From the NCBI GenBank assembly GCA_030681645.1, contig JAUXRX010000042.1:124001-188000 (forward strand): a stretch of 64,000 bases of DNA, given 5' to 3'. A program made the position numbers and the translations under genes. The notes beneath the pieces were generated by a model that saw nothing but the letters and a program-made list of their open reading frames with translations, made no database searches and was not told the origin of the DNA. The stretch comes from Archangium sp. Its GTDB lineage: Bacteria > Myxococcota > Myxococcia > Myxococcales > Myxococcaceae. This document shows, one piece after another, positions 1 through 8,166 of the stretch. Each line of letters begins with the position of its first letter. The first letter of the stretch is position 1.

Positions 1-893
1 GAGATCGCCTGCCCATCTCCTTCTCCGCCGGCATCGAGCGGCACAACTTCCCCGACGCGGTGGCGCTGGGGTTGGTGCCGGTGACGGTGTGCACCGATCT
101 CCTGCGGCCGGGTGGCTATGCGCGCGCGTCGACCTACTTCCAGGAGCTGGGCACGAGGATGGACGCGGTCGGCGCGAAGACGCTCGACGAGTTCGTGCTG
201 CGTGCCTACGCCCCGTTCACCCCGAGCGAAGTCGAGGGGGGCGCAGTCAGCGCCGCGAGGCTGCACAACACGAAGCACTACGTCGAGGGGCTGCTGAAGA
301 ACCCGCGCTACGCCTACGCAGCGAACTCGAAGCCCCCCAACAAGGTGGGCACGAAGCTGGTGCTCTTCGACTGCCTCACCTGCGACAAGTGCGTGCCCGT
401 GTGCCCCAACCACGCCAACTTCACCTACGCGCTCCCGGCCACCACGCTGCCGGTGGTGAAGCTCACCCGCACAGCCGACGGCACCTGGAAGAAGACGACC
501 GCGCCGCCGCTGGTGATCGCGAAGAAGCACCAGCTCGCCACCTACGCAGACTTCTGCAACGAGTGCGGGAACTGCGACGTGTTCTGCCCCGAGGACGGCG
601 GGCCCTACGTGCTCAAGCCGCGCTTCTTCGGCACCGAGGCGTCGTGGGCGAGCGGCGGCGACGGCCTGTTGCTGCTGAAGGACGGCACGACGCGGGGCCG
701 CTTCGGGGGCCGCGAGTTCTCGCTGCTGGGCACGCGCTTCTCGGGCACTGGCTTCGAACTCGACGTCGTCGAGCCCGAGAACCCGGAGGGCCGCGTTGAC
801 GACGGCGTGGAGATCGACCTGACGTACTTCCACATCCTGCGCTGGCTGCGAGACTCGGTGTCGTCGATGCCGGTCAACTACGTGAACGCCTGA
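1..893 (+). CDS. ygfK: YgfK-like putative selenate reductase / oxidoreductase, 3' end only
   Basis: The reading frame is open from the window edge (codons from base 3), so only the last 296 residues are visible. The first residues contain FSAGIERHNFPDAVALG and VPVTVCTDLLRPGGY, which recall the C-terminal part of E. coli YgfK, a large FAD/Fe-S protein related to glutamate synthase small subunits. Two Cys clusters follow, CLTCDKCVPVCP and CNECGNCDVFCPEDGG, which would bind two [4Fe-4S] clusters for electron transfer. In E. coli ygfK lies near ssnA and xdhD, and relatives of both lie 10-16 kb downstream here on the other strand. A selenate-reductase role is a family label; a role in purine breakdown is inferred from context. 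A short palindromic-repeat arm is embedded in frame at 215-239. Confidence 0.8.
   Translation, partial: DRLPISFSAGIERHNFPDAVALGLVPVTVCTDLLRPGGYARASTYFQELGTRMDAVGAKTLDEFVLRAYAPFTPSEVEGGAVSAARLHNTKHYVEGLLKNPRYAYAANSKPPNKVGTKLVLFDCLTCDKCVPVCPNHANFTYALPATTLPVVKLTRTADGTWKKTTAPPLVIAKKHQLATYADFCNECGNCDVFCPEDGGPYVLKPRFFGTEASWASGGDGLLLLKDGTTRGRFGGREFSLLGTRFSGTGFELDVVEPENPEGRVDDGVEIDLTYFHILRWLRDSVSSMPVNYVNA
215..239 (+). repeat. Single arm of palindromic repeat family B, inside ygfK
   Basis: Bases 215-239 match the arm that forms the perfect inverted repeat at 52646-52721, with a few differences (core CCCGAGCG then AGTCGAGGG). Here the arm is read in frame as FTPSEVEGG between the upstream part of the protein and the Fe-S region. 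A single arm in a coding frame suggests an old insertion that the protein tolerated. Confidence 0.6.
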
Positions 894-900
894 AGCCTTC

Positions 901-927
901 GCGCAGTCCTTGCGCTGAACCCTTTTT
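901..927 (+). terminator. Weak terminator-like hairpin after ygfK
   Basis: A GCGCA / TGCGC stem (901-915, 5-nt loop) is followed a few bases later by TTTTT at 923-927. It lies in the 58-bp gap between ygfK and the next gene. The stem is short and is separated from the T-run, so this is only a possible terminator. Confidence 0.25.
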
Positions 928-951
928 CTCCGCGCGGCGCTCTGCGGGCCG

Positions 952-1770
952 ATGGGAGTGGCCAGGACAGTCCAGGGATGGGTGCGGCTGGCGCTGGCCT
1001 GGCTCAACGCGCGCATCACCTGGCTGGAGTACCGCCTGCGCGTCGCCCGGCCCTTCACCGTCGGGCGCGGGGCCCGGCGCGTCTTCTACCCGGGCTGCTC
1101 TCTGCCGGCGGCTGACCCCGCGCTGGTGATGAAGTCGTTCGAGTGGCTCAAGGCGCGCGATCCCGACGTCGAGCTCTGGTCCGACTGCTGCGGCATGCCC
1201 CTCGACAAGTTCTCCACGCCCGAGGCCAGCGCCCGCGGGCACCGCGAGACGAAGCAGAAGCTCCTCGACGCCGGCACGACCGAGCTCATCACCGCCTGCG
1301 GCAACTGCACCGTGCAGTTCAAGAAGCTGAAGGTGGAGGGCCTGAAGATCACCTCGCTCTACGCTCTGCTCGCCGAGGGCGAGTGGGGTCCGCGCGCGCC
1401 GGCCCTCGCGGCCACGGTGCACCACCCGTGCTCGGCGCGCATCGACAAGAGCCAGCAGGTGCACTTCAAGGCGCTCGCAGATCGCCTCGGCCTCACGCTC
1501 AAGAACGCCGACGACCCGAAGCACCCGCTGCCCTGCTGCCTGACGAAGGGCGAGTCGGCCGACGCCCGAAGGAAGGCCCTGTCCCAGGAATCACTCATCA
1601 CCTACTGCGGCCACTGCACCGTGTCCTTCCAGAAGGACCTCCCCACCCGGCACGTGCTGCAGGAGGTCTTCGACTCGAAGGAGCGCTGGCGCCCGCGCGG
1701 CAAGCTGGGCCGCTTCTTCCAGTATCTCCGCCTGGCGCGGCTGGCCCGACGCGCTGAGGAGCGCCGATGA
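952..1770 (+). CDS. CCG-domain Fe-S protein (heterodisulfide reductase B-like)
   Basis: The 272-aa protein has two CCG-type cysteine sets: CSLP, then DCCGMP, then CGNC; and CSAR, then PCCLTK, then CGHC. In the HdrB/GlpC family such sets bind unusual [4Fe-4S] clusters used in redox or disulfide chemistry. The N-terminal 40 residues are basic and amphipathic and the C terminus is Arg-rich, so membrane association is possible. The stop overlaps the start of the TVP38-like gene by 4 bp, which marks the first step of a coupled operon. It may supply electrons to the radical SAM/ArsM fusion downstream, but that is inference from position. The specific substrate is not recognisable. Confidence 0.75.
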   Translation: MGVARTVQGWVRLALAWLNARITWLEYRLRVARPFTVGRGARRVFYPGCSLPAADPALVMKSFEWLKARDPDVELWSDCCGMPLDKFSTPEASARGHRETKQKLLDAGTTELITACGNCTVQFKKLKVEGLKITSLYALLAEGEWGPRAPALAATVHHPCSARIDKSQQVHFKALADRLGLTLKNADDPKHPLPCCLTKGESADARRKALSQESLITYCGHCTVSFQKDLPTRHVLQEVFDSKERWRPRGKLGRFFQYLRLARLARRAEERR

Positions 1771-2456
1771 TCCGCTGGGGACTGGTGGCCGTGCCGGTGC
1801 TGCTGCTCGCGGGCGTCGGGCTCTCCGGCGTCGAGCTCAGGCAGCTCGCCCTCGAGTTGATCGAGCTGAGCCGGAACGCGGGCCCGCTGGGTGCCGCGCT
1901 CTTCGGGCTGGGCTACGTGGCCGCGACGGTGCTGCTGTTGCCAGGCTCGGTGCTGACGCTCGGCGCGGGCTACGCGTGGGGTCCGCTCTGGGGCGTGGCG
2001 CTCGTCTCACCGGTGAGCGTCGCGGCGGCGACGGCGTCCTTCCTCCTCGGCAGGACCTTCGGGCGCGGCTGGGCAGAGCGCCGCCTGGGCAGGGATCCGC
2101 GGGTCGCGGCCATCGATCGCGCCATCGGGGAAGACGGCTTCAAGCTGGTGCTGCTCCTGCGGCTCTCTCCGCTCTTCCCCTTCAACCTGCTCAACTACGC
2201 GCTCGCCCTCACGCGGGTGCGCCTGCGCGACTACGTGCTGGCCTCCGCGCTGGGCATGTTCCCCGCGACGGTCCTCTTCGTGTACCTGGGCTCGCTGGTC
2301 TCGAGTGGCGCGCAGTTGCTGTCCGGCGCGCCCACCGCTGGACCTGCGGGCTCGGTGCTGTACTGGGCCGGGCTCGCGGCCACGCTCCTGGTGGTGGTCG
2401 TCGTCACCCGCAGCTCCCGGCGCGCGCTGGCGCGGGTGCTGGCCGAGCCGGGCTGA
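1767..2456 (+). CDS. TVP38/TMEM64 (DedA-like) membrane protein
   Basis: A 229-aa multi-pass inner-membrane protein. The central part, with GSVLTLGAGYAWG, FLLGRTFGR and LLLRLSPLFPFNLLNYALA, is typical of the SNARE-associated/TVP38 family. The conserved Arg-Leu-Ser-Pro-hydrophobic-Pro stretch near residue 130 and a final hydrophobic helix around 200-215 are clear. Members are linked to lipid scrambling or solute transport. The ATG overlaps the stop of the preceding Fe-S gene, and the next gene starts 3 bp after its stop. TVP38 genes are often found with TIGR04282/04283 glycosyltransferases, as here. What it moves in this pathway is unknown. Confidence 0.8.
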   Translation: MIRWGLVAVPVLLLAGVGLSGVELRQLALELIELSRNAGPLGAALFGLGYVAATVLLLPGSVLTLGAGYAWGPLWGVALVSPVSVAAATASFLLGRTFGRGWAERRLGRDPRVAAIDRAIGEDGFKLVLLLRLSPLFPFNLLNYALALTRVRLRDYVLASALGMFPATVLFVYLGSLVSSGAQLLSGAPTAGPAGSVLYWAGLAATLLVVVVVTRSSRRALARVLAEPG

Positions 2457-2459
2457 GCC

Positions 2460-3107
2460 ATGTCGCCCCGCGTGCCCGTCGGCGTCTTCGTCAGGCCTCC
2501 CCGCCCGGGCGAGGTGAAGACGCGCCTGGCGCGGAGGGTGGGGCCCGAGCGCGCCGCTGCCCTCGCCGCCGCGTTCCTCGCCGACGTGTGGGCCGTGGTC
2601 TCTTCGCTGCCCTGGGCGCGGCCGGTGCTCGTGGGCACCGAGGCCGACGTCGCGGCCTACGGGCTCGGCCCGGTGGAGCTCTGGCTCCAGGGCGACGGCG
2701 ACCTGGGCGCGCGGATGGAGCGGACGCTGCTGGCCGCGCTGGCGAACGAGCCGGCCGTCTTCCTCATCGGCGCTGATCTCCCGGCCCTGCCGGCGGCGCA
2801 CCTCGAGGCGGCGCGCGCCGCGCTCACCCGCCACGAGGTGGTGCTCGGACCAGCCGACGACGGCGGGTTCTGGCTCATCGGCGCGCGCCGCTTCACCCCC
2901 GGCGCCCTCGCCGGGCTGACGTGGAGCACTGCGTCGACGCGGGCGCAGACCGAGACCGCGCTGATCTTCCACGGCCTCGACGTGGGGTTCGCGCCGGCCT
3001 GGTTCGACGTGGACGACCCGGAAGACCTCGACCGCCTCGAGGCGCTGCTGGCGCGCGCGCCCGAGGCGGCGCCGCGGACGGCCGCGCTGCTCCGGAGGAC
3101 CTCGTGA
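2460..3107 (+). CDS. TIGR04282-type glycosyltransferase (CofC-like, arsenosugar-associated)
   Basis: This 215-aa protein has the nucleotidyltransferase-like fold signature of the CofC-like TIGR04282 family: VFVRPPRPGEVKTRLA near the N terminus (sugar-nucleotide loop), GDGDLGARM, FLIGADLPALP and LGPADDGGFWLIG. RefSeq names this family arsenosugar biosynthesis glycosyltransferase. The name rests on genome context, and biochemical proof is thin. It is translationally linked to the next gene through a GTGA overlap, and the two families usually occur together. It likely acts in the cytoplasm on a nucleotide-activated substrate. Confidence 0.85.
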   Translation: MSPRVPVGVFVRPPRPGEVKTRLARRVGPERAAALAAAFLADVWAVVSSLPWARPVLVGTEADVAAYGLGPVELWLQGDGDLGARMERTLLAALANEPAVFLIGADLPALPAAHLEAARAALTRHEVVLGPADDGGFWLIGARRFTPGALAGLTWSTASTRAQTETALIFHGLDVGFAPAWFDVDDPEDLDRLEALLARAPEAAPRTAALLRRTS

Positions 3108-3787
3108 GCCGCGTCGCCATCGTCATCCCGGTGCTCAACGAGGAGCGCGTCATCGCCCAGCGCCTCGACGAGCTCGCCGGCCTCGACGTCGAGCTCCTGG
3201 TGGTGGACGGCGGCAGCACCGATGGAACCCGCGCCCTCGTCGCCGCGCGCGCGCCGCGGGTGCGTCTGGTGGACAGCGCCCGCGGGCGCGCCACGCAACT
3301 GAACGCCGGCGCCCAGGCCGCCAGCGCGCCGGTGCTGCTCTTCCTCCACGCCGACGTGGCGCTCCCCGCAGATGCCCTCGCGCACGTGGAGCGCACGCTG
3401 AGCGACGCGCGCGTGGTGGCAGGCGCCTTCCGCACCTGGACGGTGGCCGATCGTCCCACGCGGCTCGGGCCGCTCCTCCACCTGGCCGACGTGCGCTCGC
3501 GGTACTCGAAGCTGCCCTACGGAGATCAGGCCCTCTTCGTGCGCGCCGAGGTGTTCAGGAAGCTGGGCGGCTTTCCCCTGCTCCCGCTGATGGAGGACCT
3601 CGCCTTCAGCCAGCTGCTGAGGCGGGAAGGCAAGGTGCGCATCGCCCCGTCGAGCGTGCGCGTCTCAGGCCGGCGCTTCATCGCGCACCCGTTGCGCGAC
3701 ACCTTCTTCGTCAACGTCTTCCCCGCGCTGTTTCACCTGGGAGTTCCTCCTGCCTGGCTGGCGCGGCTCTACGAGAACGTGCGCTGA
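3104..3787 (+). CDS. TIGR04283-type family 2 glycosyltransferase (arsenosugar-associated)
   Basis: A 227-aa GT2 enzyme. It opens with VAIVIPVLNEERVI, then VVDGGSTDGT, the HADVALP form of the DxD metal/sugar-nucleotide site, and GDQALFVRAEVFRKLGGF with the acceptor-side MEDLAF motif. I chose the GTG at 3104, which overlaps the stop of the TIGR04282 gene. Longer readings upstream lie inside that gene. The family is repeatedly found with radical SAM/ArsM-type genes. The acceptor may be an arsenical or a lipid carrier, but nothing in the sequence decides this. Confidence 0.85.
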   Translation: MSRVAIVIPVLNEERVIAQRLDELAGLDVELLVVDGGSTDGTRALVAARAPRVRLVDSARGRATQLNAGAQAASAPVLLFLHADVALPADALAHVERTLSDARVVAGAFRTWTVADRPTRLGPLLHLADVRSRYSKLPYGDQALFVRAEVFRKLGGFPLLPLMEDLAFSQLLRREGKVRIAPSSVRVSGRRFIAHPLRDTFFVNVFPALFHLGVPPAWLARLYENVR

Positions 3788-3824
3788 CGAACCCTCTGTG
3801 GGCACGGTCGGCTCCCAGCGCCGT

Positions 3825-4055
3825 ATGTCTCTGACCGATACCCTCGCCGCCATTCCCTGGCCCACCGTCGCCGTCGCATGCCTGACGCTGGGGCTCGCGC
3901 CCTTCACCCCACCGCACATCGTCGAGAAGTTGGGGATGCTGTTCAGCGGCAAGCTGGTCAAGCCCATCGACTGGTTCGACCTCTTCTTCCACGGCGCGCC
4001 GTGGGGCCTGGCCATCGCCAAGGCCGCGGTGATGGCGACGCGCCCGGGCGGGTGA
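3825..4055 (+). CDS. Small membrane protein of the arsenic-type operon (76 aa)
   Basis: The ATG at 3825 gives a 76-residue protein with one hydrophobic helix (WPTVAVACLTLGLAPF) and a second half containing HIVEKLGMLFSGKL and DWFDLFFHGAPW. It resembles short proteins that databases often label RND transporter, although it is far too small to be one. It lies 37 bp after the glycosyltransferase gene and 3 bp before the fusion gene, so it is almost certainly cotranscribed. An accessory or anchoring role for the neighbouring enzyme is a guess. Confidence 0.65.
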   Translation: MSLTDTLAAIPWPTVAVACLTLGLAPFTPPHIVEKLGMLFSGKLVKPIDWFDLFFHGAPWGLAIAKAAVMATRPGG

Positions 4056-4058
4056 GCC

Positions 4059-6491
4059 ATGGTGCCCGGCACCAGCTCGGTCCTCTTCGCGCCGCCACTG
4101 ACGGGGTGGCAGACGAGCGATGGGCTCCACCTCGCGCTCGATGAGGCGGGGCCGAACTGGGTGGCCACCGACGCGCGCGGCGCCCGGGTGCTCTCGCTCG
4201 TCGACGGCCGCAAGACGGTGGGCGAGGTCGCCGCCCAGGCGCGGCTCTTCGAAGACCCGGCCCGCAACCTCCAGCACGTCACCTCGTTCCTCCAGGCGGT
4301 GCACCGGGCGGGCCTGCTCTCGCTCGCGCCCTTCGAGCGGGCTCCCTATGCGGGGCGGTCCCCGAAGCTCCCCTCCTGGCGGCTGCGCGAGCTGTGGCTG
4401 CACACCAACGACTCCTGCAACCTGACCTGCACGCATTGCCTGGTGTCGTCGGGCCCCGCGGGAAGTCACGGCCTGCCGACGAGCGCGCTGCTCGGGTACG
4501 TGGACGAGGCGAAGGGCCTGGGCATCGAGCGCGTCTTCCTCACCGGCGGCGAGCCCTTCCTCCGCAAGGACCTCGCGGCGCTGGTGGAGCGGGTGACCGG
4601 ACACCACGGCCTCGAGCTGATCATCCTCACCAACGCCACGCTCTTCGACCACCCGGTGTACGGCGCGCTGCTCGAGCCGATGGATCGTTCGAAGGTTCGC
4701 TTCCAGGTGTCCATCGACGGCGCGACGGCGGCGGCCCACGACGCGCTGCGCGGCGCGGGCACCTTCACGAAGGCCACGGCCGGGCTGGCGCACCTGTCGG
4801 CGCTGGGCTTCGAGACCTCGCTCACGGTGGTGCCGCACCGCACCAACCTCGCGGGCCTGCGGGAGCTGCCCGGGCTCGCCCGGCGGCTGGGGGCGCGCTC
4901 GATTCACCTCATGTGGCCGCACAAGCGCGGCCGCGGGCTCGACCTGCTCGAGGGCTTCCCTTCGGTGGAGGAGCTGCTCGAGGTGACGCGCACCCTGCGG
5001 ACGCTGGCGGGCGAGGCGGGCGTGCAGCTCGACAACACCCAGAGCCTGCGGGAGCGCGCCAACGCGGTGCCGGGCGTGAAGCACGACCTGGGCATGGCGG
5101 GGGTGGAGTCGTTGTGCGTGGGCCCCGACGGGCACCTCTACCCTTCGGCGGCCACCACGGGTGACGCGGCGCTGTCCCTGGGGTCGCTCGAGGGCCGCAC
5201 CCTGCTCGAGGTGTGGCAGGCCTCGCCGCTGAGCGAGCGGCTTCGCAGCGCCACGCTCCTCGACAACCCGCGCGCCCGGGGCGAGCCGCTGCGCTTCATC
5301 ACCGGCGGGCAGGACCTCGAGCACTCCTGGTTCTGGAGCGGCTCCCTCACCGGCGATGATCCCTGGGCGCCGCTGATCACCACCTTGATGCGCGACGAGC
5401 TCGAGGCGCTGGCCCGCGCGGGCCGGGCGCGGGTCCACCCCGGCGTGGCGGCGGCTGCTCCGCTCCTCTTTCACGCCATGGGTGAAGGGGCTCTGGCCTG
5501 CGGCGACGAGGTGCCCGGCGCGGTGCGCACGCTCCACTCGAACTGCGTGTTGTCCTTCGACGTCGATCGCCCCCGCGCGCTGATGCGCGAGTTCTACGGG
5601 GCGGCGGCGGTGGAGCCGAAGGCCGAGCTCTGTTGCCCGGTGCGGCCCTCGGCGGAAGACCTCGCGCACATTCCCCGCGAGGTGGTGGACCGCTTCTATG
5701 GCTGCGGCTCACCGGTGCAGGCCGCGGCGCTGAAGAAGGGCGAGGTTCACCTCGATCTCGGCAGCGGCGCCGGCATCGACGTCTTCGTGGCCGCGCGCCA
5801 CGTGGGCAGGACGGGCAAGAGCATCGGGGTGGACATGACCGACGCCATGCTGGCCGTGGCGCGGGAGAACCAGCCCATCGTCGCCGGGAAGCTGGGCTTC
5901 GACGTGGTGGAGTTCCACAAGGGCGTGCTCGAGTCGGTGCCCCTGCCCGGGGGCCACGTGGACTGCGTCACCTCGAACTGCGTGGTGAACCTCTCGCCTG
6001 ACAAGCGCGCGGTGTTCGCGGAGATCTTCCGGGTGCTGAAGGACCACGGGCGGCTGGTGCTGGCTGACATCGTGGCCGACCAGGCCGTGCCGCCGCACCT
6101 GCGCGTCAACCCGCAGCTGTGGGGCGAGTGTCTCTCAGGCGCGCTCACGGAAGCAGAGCTGTTCGCCGAGCTGGAGCGGGCGGGCTTCCACGGGCTCGAG
6201 GTGCTCACGCGCACCTTCTGGCGGGAGGTGGAAGGGTGCACCTTCTCTTCGGTGACGGTGCGCGCGTGGCGTCACCAGGCGGGGCAGGGCGCGACCACTC
6301 ACCGCGCCGTCTACCGCGGGCCGTGGAAGAGCGTCGCCGACGAGCAGGGCCAGCTCTTCCGGCGCAACGAGCCCGTGGCCGTCGACGCCGCGACGGCTGC
6401 CCGCCTCACCCACGCTCCCTTCTCGACGTCCTTCGACGTCTTCGGGCCCGACGGAGAGCCACTGGCGAAGCCCGTCACGTCGTGCTGCTGA
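4059..6491 (+). CDS. PqqD-like / radical SAM / ArsM-like methyltransferase fusion
   Basis: An 810-aa, three-part protein. Residues 1-90 look like a PqqD/RRE-type wing (ARVLSLVDGRKTVGEVA). Residues 110-400 form a radical SAM domain with Cys120, Cys124 and Cys127 (CNLTCTHC) and a reduced SPASM-like tail. From about 500 the protein matches arsenite S-adenosylmethionine methyltransferase (ArsM): CC at 525-526, FYGCGSP, the SAM loop DLGSGAG from 566, SNCVVNLSPDK with Cys641 and GECLSGAL with Cys691. Those positions fit the three arsenic-binding cysteines of ArsM. The C terminus has YRGPWKSV and ends VTSCC. ArsM normally methylates As(III), and the radical SAM partner ArsS normally acts separately. 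Here both chemistries are fused, although the radical SAM part does not look like ArsS. The product is unknown; a selenium substrate is an alternative. Confidence 0.85.
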   Translation: MVPGTSSVLFAPPLTGWQTSDGLHLALDEAGPNWVATDARGARVLSLVDGRKTVGEVAAQARLFEDPARNLQHVTSFLQAVHRAGLLSLAPFERAPYAGRSPKLPSWRLRELWLHTNDSCNLTCTHCLVSSGPAGSHGLPTSALLGYVDEAKGLGIERVFLTGGEPFLRKDLAALVERVTGHHGLELIILTNATLFDHPVYGALLEPMDRSKVRFQVSIDGATAAAHDALRGAGTFTKATAGLAHLSALGFETSLTVVPHRTNLAGLRELPGLARRLGARSIHLMWPHKRGRGLDLLEGFPSVEELLEVTRTLRTLAGEAGVQLDNTQSLRERANAVPGVKHDLGMAGVESLCVGPDGHLYPSAATTGDAALSLGSLEGRTLLEVWQASPLSERLRSATLLDNPRARGEPLRFITGGQDLEHSWFWSGSLTGDDPWAPLITTLMRDELEALARAGRARVHPGVAAAAPLLFHAMGEGALACGDEVPGAVRTLHSNCVLSFDVDRPRALMREFYGAAAVEPKAELCCPVRPSAEDLAHIPREVVDRFYGCGSPVQAAALKKGEVHLDLGSGAGIDVFVAARHVGRTGKSIGVDMTDAMLAVARENQPIVAGKLGFDVVEFHKGVLESVPLPGGHVDCVTSNCVVNLSPDKRAVFAEIFRVLKDHGRLVLADIVADQAVPPHLRVNPQLWGECLSGALTEAELFAELERAGFHGLEVLTRTFWREVEGCTFSSVTVRAWRHQAGQGATTHRAVYRGPWKSVADEQGQLFRRNEPVAVDAATAARLTHAPFSTSFDVFGPDGEPLAKPVTSCC

Positions 6492-6515
6492 CCGCGGGGC
6501 TCATCCTCCCCGCGG
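6492..6515. terminator. GC-rich hairpin between convergent genes
   Basis: CCGCGGGG (6492-6499) pairs perfectly with CCCCGCGG (6508-6515) across an 8-nt loop. It begins right after the stop of the fusion gene and overlaps the last codons of the convergent sterol-desaturase gene. It could serve as a two-way terminator, but there is no T-run on either side. Confidence 0.35.
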
Positions 6516-7316
6516 ACCGGAAGGACGCCTGAAGGGCAGGAGCAACAAGCCCGGGAACGAGGGCTCTCCGCGCACCTCTTCCACCCCGATGGTCATCCCC
6601 AGCTGCCCTGCGCGCGGCTCCCAGCGGGCGGTGCCCAGCAGGCGGTCCCACCAGGACAGGTTGAAGCCGAAGTTCGAGTTGGTCTCGTCCGGCACCACCG
6701 AGTGGTGGACCCGGTGCATCGCGGGCGTCACCACCACCCAGCGCAGCAGCCAGTCGAGGCGGGCCGGCAGCGCCACGTTGCCGTGGTTGAACATCGCCAT
6801 GCCGTTGAGCACCACCTCGAAGATGATGACCGCCGCCGGGGACGGCCCCAGCACCAGCACCGCGGCGAACTTGATGCCCATCGAGAGGAGCAGCTCGAGC
6901 GGGTGGAAGCGCACGCCGGTGGTGAAGTCGTAGTCGGGGTCGGCGTGGTGCACGCGGTGCAGCCGCCAGAGCGCGGGCACGAAGTGGAACATCACGTGCT
7001 GCGCCCAGATGACGAAGTCGAGCGCGGCCACGGCCAGCACCAGCTCGAGCCAGGAAGGCCCTGACCAGAGGTTGAGCAGCCCCCACCCGCGCTCGGCGGC
7101 CAGCGTCGCCATGCCGACGGCGGCGAAGGGGAAGACGAGCCGGACCACCACCGAGCCCACCAGCACCAGGCCGAGGTTGTGCGCCCAGCGGCGGAGCCTC
7201 GACTGCGTCATCACCCGCAGCGGCCGTGCCGTCTCCCACGCCGCCATGGTGAGCATCAGCCCGAGGAAGATGCCCAGGCGCACCTGGGGCTCGTGGGCCC
7301 TGAGGAAGGCGTCCAC
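6501..7316 (-). CDS. Sterol desaturase / fatty acid hydroxylase family protein
   Basis: A 271-aa membrane enzyme with the His clusters of the di-iron fatty acid hydroxylase superfamily: HVMFH (around 107), LHRVHHADPDYDFTTGVRFHP, FNHGN and MHRVHHS. These His-box ligands hold two irons that activate oxygen for C-H hydroxylation or desaturation of a lipid. Several hydrophobic helices flank them. The start is a GTG (7314-7316), and the gene is divergent from the DUF5714 gene. It converges on the ArsM-fusion gene and is probably not part of that operon. The lipid substrate cannot be told from sequence. Confidence 0.85.
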   Translation of the reverse strand: MDAFLRAHEPQVRLGIFLGLMLTMAAWETARPLRVMTQSRLRRWAHNLGLVLVGSVVVRLVFPFAAVGMATLAAERGWGLLNLWSGPSWLELVLAVAALDFVIWAQHVMFHFVPALWRLHRVHHADPDYDFTTGVRFHPLELLLSMGIKFAAVLVLGPSPAAVIIFEVVLNGMAMFNHGNVALPARLDWLLRWVVVTPAMHRVHHSVVPDETNSNFGFNLSWWDRLLGTARWEPRAGQLGMTIGVEEVRGEPSFPGLLLLPFRRPSGPRGG

Positions 7317-7422
7317 TCAGGCGCCGGGGAAGGAGGGAGACATGCAGCCTTGGAGCCCGTTGCGGCGGCGCGGGTTCTCCCCCCCGGCGAACCCCCTCTC
7401 CCTTCCGGTGCCTCTCACGGCC

Positions 7423-8166
7423 ATGGCGCACTTCACCGGCTGCCTCTCGTGCGGGACCGAGCTCGTCTACCTCGAGCAGGCCGAAGCCATGACGTGCGCG
7501 GGCTGCGGGCGTGAGCATCAGAGCAACGCCCGCTGCGCCGGCGGCCACTTCTTCTGCGACGCCTGCCACTCGGGCGAGACGGCCGAAGTCATCGAGCAGC
7601 TCTGCTTCGATTCGCGCGAGACCGACCCGGTGGCCATCACGCTGGCGGCGATGAGGCACCCGAAGGTGAAGATGCACGGCGCCGAGCACCACTACCTCAC
7701 CCCGGCGGCCCTCCTCGCGGCGTACTGCAACCTGCGCGGCGAGCCGGAGGAACGGAAACGAACGCTGCTGGCGGAGGCGAAGAAGCGGGCGGCCCAGGTG
7801 CCCGGCGGCACCTGCGGCTACTGGGGCACCTGCGGGGCGGCGGTGGGCACGGGCATCTTCGTCAGCCTGGTCACCGGCGCCACGCCACGCTCGAAGGAGC
7901 CCTGGGCGCTGGCCCAGGCGATGACCTCGGAGGTCCTCGGCACCTACGCGAAGCTGGGCGGCCCGCGCTGCTGCAAGCGCAACACCTGGGTGGCGACGCT
8001 CACCGCCGCGAAGTTCGCGCGGCAGCGCCTGGAGACGCCGATGAAGGCGCGCGGCGCGCGCTGCGAGTTCAGCGCCCTCAACCCCGACTGTCACCGGCAG
8101 GAATGTCCGTTCCACCCCCGCACCGGCCCCGACGCCGACGGGCGCGCCGAGGCGATGGTGTCATGA
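7423..8166 (+). CDS. DUF5714 protein (Cys-rich, zinc- or iron-binding)
   Basis: A 247-aa protein starting at the ATG at 7423, just before the conserved FTGCLSC. It carries many paired cysteines: CLSC, CAGCGREH, CAGGHFFCDACH, CGYWGTCGAA, GPRCCKRN and a C-terminal CEFS/CHRQECPFH. The first block looks like a small zinc ribbon. The central CGYWGTCGAAVG and GPRCCKRNT motifs are the hallmark of DUF5714, found in many anaerobes and occasionally fused to methyltransferases. The function is unknown. The stop overlaps the TlpA-like start (ATGA), so the two are translated together, and a thiol-redox link is a reasonable guess. An upstream in-frame ATG would add a proline-rich tail and is less likely. 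Confidence 0.75.
   Translation: MAHFTGCLSCGTELVYLEQAEAMTCAGCGREHQSNARCAGGHFFCDACHSGETAEVIEQLCFDSRETDPVAITLAAMRHPKVKMHGAEHHYLTPAALLAAYCNLRGEPEERKRTLLAEAKKRAAQVPGGTCGYWGTCGAAVGTGIFVSLVTGATPRSKEPWALAQAMTSEVLGTYAKLGGPRCCKRNTWVATLTAAKFARQRLETPMKARGARCEFSALNPDCHRQECPFHPRTGPDADGRAEAMVS

Noticed and set aside
3711..5669. Long minus-strand open frame of about 650 codons
   Set aside because: It lies opposite the glycosyltransferase and ArsM-fusion genes, is Arg/Ala/His-rich and shows no domain. High GC content makes such antisense frames long by chance.
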